From assembly GCF_040869045.1 (NCBI RefSeq), contig NW_027136907.1:682001-746000 (forward strand): a stretch of DNA of 64,000 nt. Reading direction: 5' to 3'. Position 1 is the stretch's first letter, and each line of letters starts with the position of its first letter. The notes beneath the pieces were generated by a model, which saw only the letters and a program-made list of their open reading frames with translations, was not told the origin of the DNA and made no database searches. This stretch comes from Eurosta solidaginis. Taxonomy: Eukaryota; Arthropoda; Insecta; Diptera; Tephritidae. Of the stretch, positions 62,538-64,000 are shown one piece after another. A program made the position numbers and the translations under genes.

Positions 62538-64000
62538 TTTTAATAACTATCTCAAAAATTGTCGCTCTGATGCAAACAACTGATGAGTTATCTACTTAAA
62601 TTTGATGAACAAAACGACTTACGTATTTTAAACATGCTAACCTTTAGCCCGGCAAGCAAATTAAAAAAAAAACGCAATATGTAGGCTACACGAGAACGGA
62701 GACGTCGAGTAACCAAAACAAATGCGTTAAACAAATTCGTACACGTTATTTATCAATTTAACTCTAGAATTAAAGGATATACAACGAGAAACAACGTTTG
62801 ACAACCTTTAAACAGTTTTAATAACTATCTCAAAAATTGTCGCTCTGATGCAAACAACTGATGAGTTATCTACTTAAATTTGATGAACAAAACGACTTAC
62901 GTATTTTAAACATGCTAACCTTTAGCCCGGTAAGCAAATTAAAAAAAAAAAACGCAATATGTAGGCTACACGAGAACGGAGACGTCGAGTAACCAAAACA
63001 AATGCGTTAAACAAATTCGTACACGTTATTTATCAATTTAACTCTAGAATTAAAGGATATACAACGAGAAATAACGTTTGACAACCTTTAAACAGTTTTA
63101 ATAACTATCTCAAAAATTGTCGCTCTGATGTAAACAACTGATGAGTTATCTACTCAAATTTGTTGAACAAAACGACTTACGTATTTTAAACATGCTAACC
63201 TTTAGCCCGGTAAGCAAATTAAAAAAAAAACGCAATATGTAGGCTACACGAGAACGGAGACGTCGAGTAACCAAAACAAATGCGTTAAACAAATTCGTAC
63301 ACGTTATTTATCAATTTAACTCTAGAATTAAAGGATATACAACGAGAAACAACGTTTGACAACCTTTAAACAGTTTTAATAACTATCTCAAAAATTGTCG
63401 CTCTGATGCAAACAACTGATGAGTTATCTACTTAAATTTAATGAACAAAACGACTTACGTATTTTAAACATGCTAACCTTTAGCCCGGTAAGCAAATTAA
63501 AAAAAAAACGCAATATGTAGGCTACACGAGAACGGAGACGTCGAGTAACCAAAAAAAATGCGTTAAACAAATTCGTACACGTTATTTATCAATTAAACTC
63601 TAGAATTAAAGGATATACAACGAGAAACAACGTTTGACAACCTTTAAACAGTTTTAATAACTATCTCAAAAATTATCGCTCTGATGCAAACAACTGATGA
63701 GTTATCTACTTAAATTTGATGAATAAAACGACTTACGTATTTTAAACATGCTAACCTTTAGCCCGGCAAGCAAATTAAAAAAAAAACGCAATATGTAGGC
63801 TACACGAGAACGGAGACGTCGAGTAACCAAAACAAATGCGTTAAACAAATTCGTACACGTTATTTATCAATTTAACCCTAGAATTAAAGGATATACAACG
63901 AGAAACAACGTTTGACAACCTTTAAACAGTTTTAATAACTATCTCAAAAATTGTCGCTCTGATGCAAACAACTGATGAGTTATCTACTTAAATTTGATGA
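61982..64000 (+). repeat. Five-monomer repeat at the right edge (1.45 copies in window)
   Basis: Units at 61982-63373 (1,392 bp) begin again at 63374. The series is ACCAAAAAAAATG with ATCAATTAAACTC; ATTATCGC with GATGAATAAAAC, CCGGCAAGC and TTAACCCTAG (62481); CCGGCAAGC; plain; GATGTAAAC with TCAAATTTGTTG. TTAACCCTAG returns at 63874 and GATGAATAAAAC at 63720. The second copy is cut by the window end. Confidence 0.88.

Larger units (their letters stand above)
1..64000 (+). repeat. Satellite DNA array, ~278-bp monomer, about 230 copies
   Basis: The same ~278-bp unit recurs from first to last base. The anchor TTTTAATAAC starts at 1, 279, 560, 840 and so on to 63374. All copies point the same way and abut directly with no spacer. 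Monomers usually differ from each other at only a handful of positions. The commonest differences are the length of one A-tract, G/A in AAATTGTCGC/AAATTATCGC, AAACATGC/AAGCATGC, AAATGCG/AAATACG, and TTAAATTTGATG versus TCAAATTTGTTG. G+C counted on one consensus monomer is 90 of 278 (32%). Such homogeneity with shared variant blocks is typical of eukaryotic satellite DNA evolving by unequal exchange. The array is cut by both window ends. The species and chromosomal position cannot be told from sequence alone. No gene, mobile element or unique segment interrupts it. Confidence 0.98.

Noticed and set aside
1..64000. CRISPR array
   Set aside because: The whole 278-bp unit repeats with no unique spacers, and the period is far longer than CRISPR repeat-spacer units.
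1..64000. Telomeric repeat array
   Set aside because: No short TTAGG or TTAGGG-type units; the period is about 278 bp throughout.
1..64000. Assembly artefact from collapsed or duplicated reads
   Set aside because: Paired blocks differ by private substitutions and monomer indels, as real paralogues do. Local mis-joins near 22.9 kb cannot be excluded without reads.

Overview
The whole 64,000-base window is one uninterrupted head-to-tail satellite DNA array. The repeat unit is about 278 bp (usual range 276-282 bp), about 32% G+C, and there are roughly 230 copies, all in the same orientation. I found no unique sequence, transposon insertion, inversion or credible protein-coding gene. The window starts in phase with the monomer (TTTTAATAAC at base 1) and ends inside a monomer, so the array almost certainly continues on both sides. 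An array of this size and homogeneity points to a eukaryotic nuclear genome, in pericentromeric, centromeric or other heterochromatic DNA. I do not recognise the satellite and cannot name the species.

Layout. Neighbouring monomers differ at only a few positions, and their variants travel in blocks, which reveals layered higher-order repeats (HORs). Bases 1-13.4 kb hold an 8-monomer block (1-2232, copied at 7238-9185) and a 6-monomer block (2233-3903, copied at 11690-13357, with four of its monomers seen again at 46109-47222). Bases 13.4-28.6 kb hold a subfamily marked by AAATATGATG, a 7-monomer block (16628-18572, copied at 25093-27039 and partly at 23423-24536), and monomers with a 68-bp internal deletion. 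Bases 28.6-64 kb carry the CCGGCAAGC marker, a 14-monomer block (36168-40063, 47779-51680, partly 57808-60592) and a nested 8- to 10-monomer HOR in four successive versions (from 50846, 53073, 55580 and 59756). The last 2 kb repeat a 5-monomer unit.

Most interesting signal. Every standard monomer carries, on the plus strand, a segment laid out like a type I hammerhead ribozyme. It has CTGATGA, then a 24-nt hairpin closed by GTTATC/GATgAAC, then AAAA (GAAA in an active core), then a 3-bp stem ACG-ACTTA-CGT, then A as the predicted cleavage nucleotide (GUA). Most copies have A where the core needs G12 and so should be inactive. Two monomers, near 30.95 kb and 34.01 kb, have GAAA and match all the core positions. 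Hammerhead ribozymes are known in satellite DNAs of other animals, so this array may be a hammerhead-bearing or ex-hammerhead satellite. This is inferred from reading the sequence and has not been tested with a covariance model.

The few open reading frames of 60-75 codons are by-products of the repeat. They appear only where a monomer has lost its usual stop codon or changed its A-tract length.
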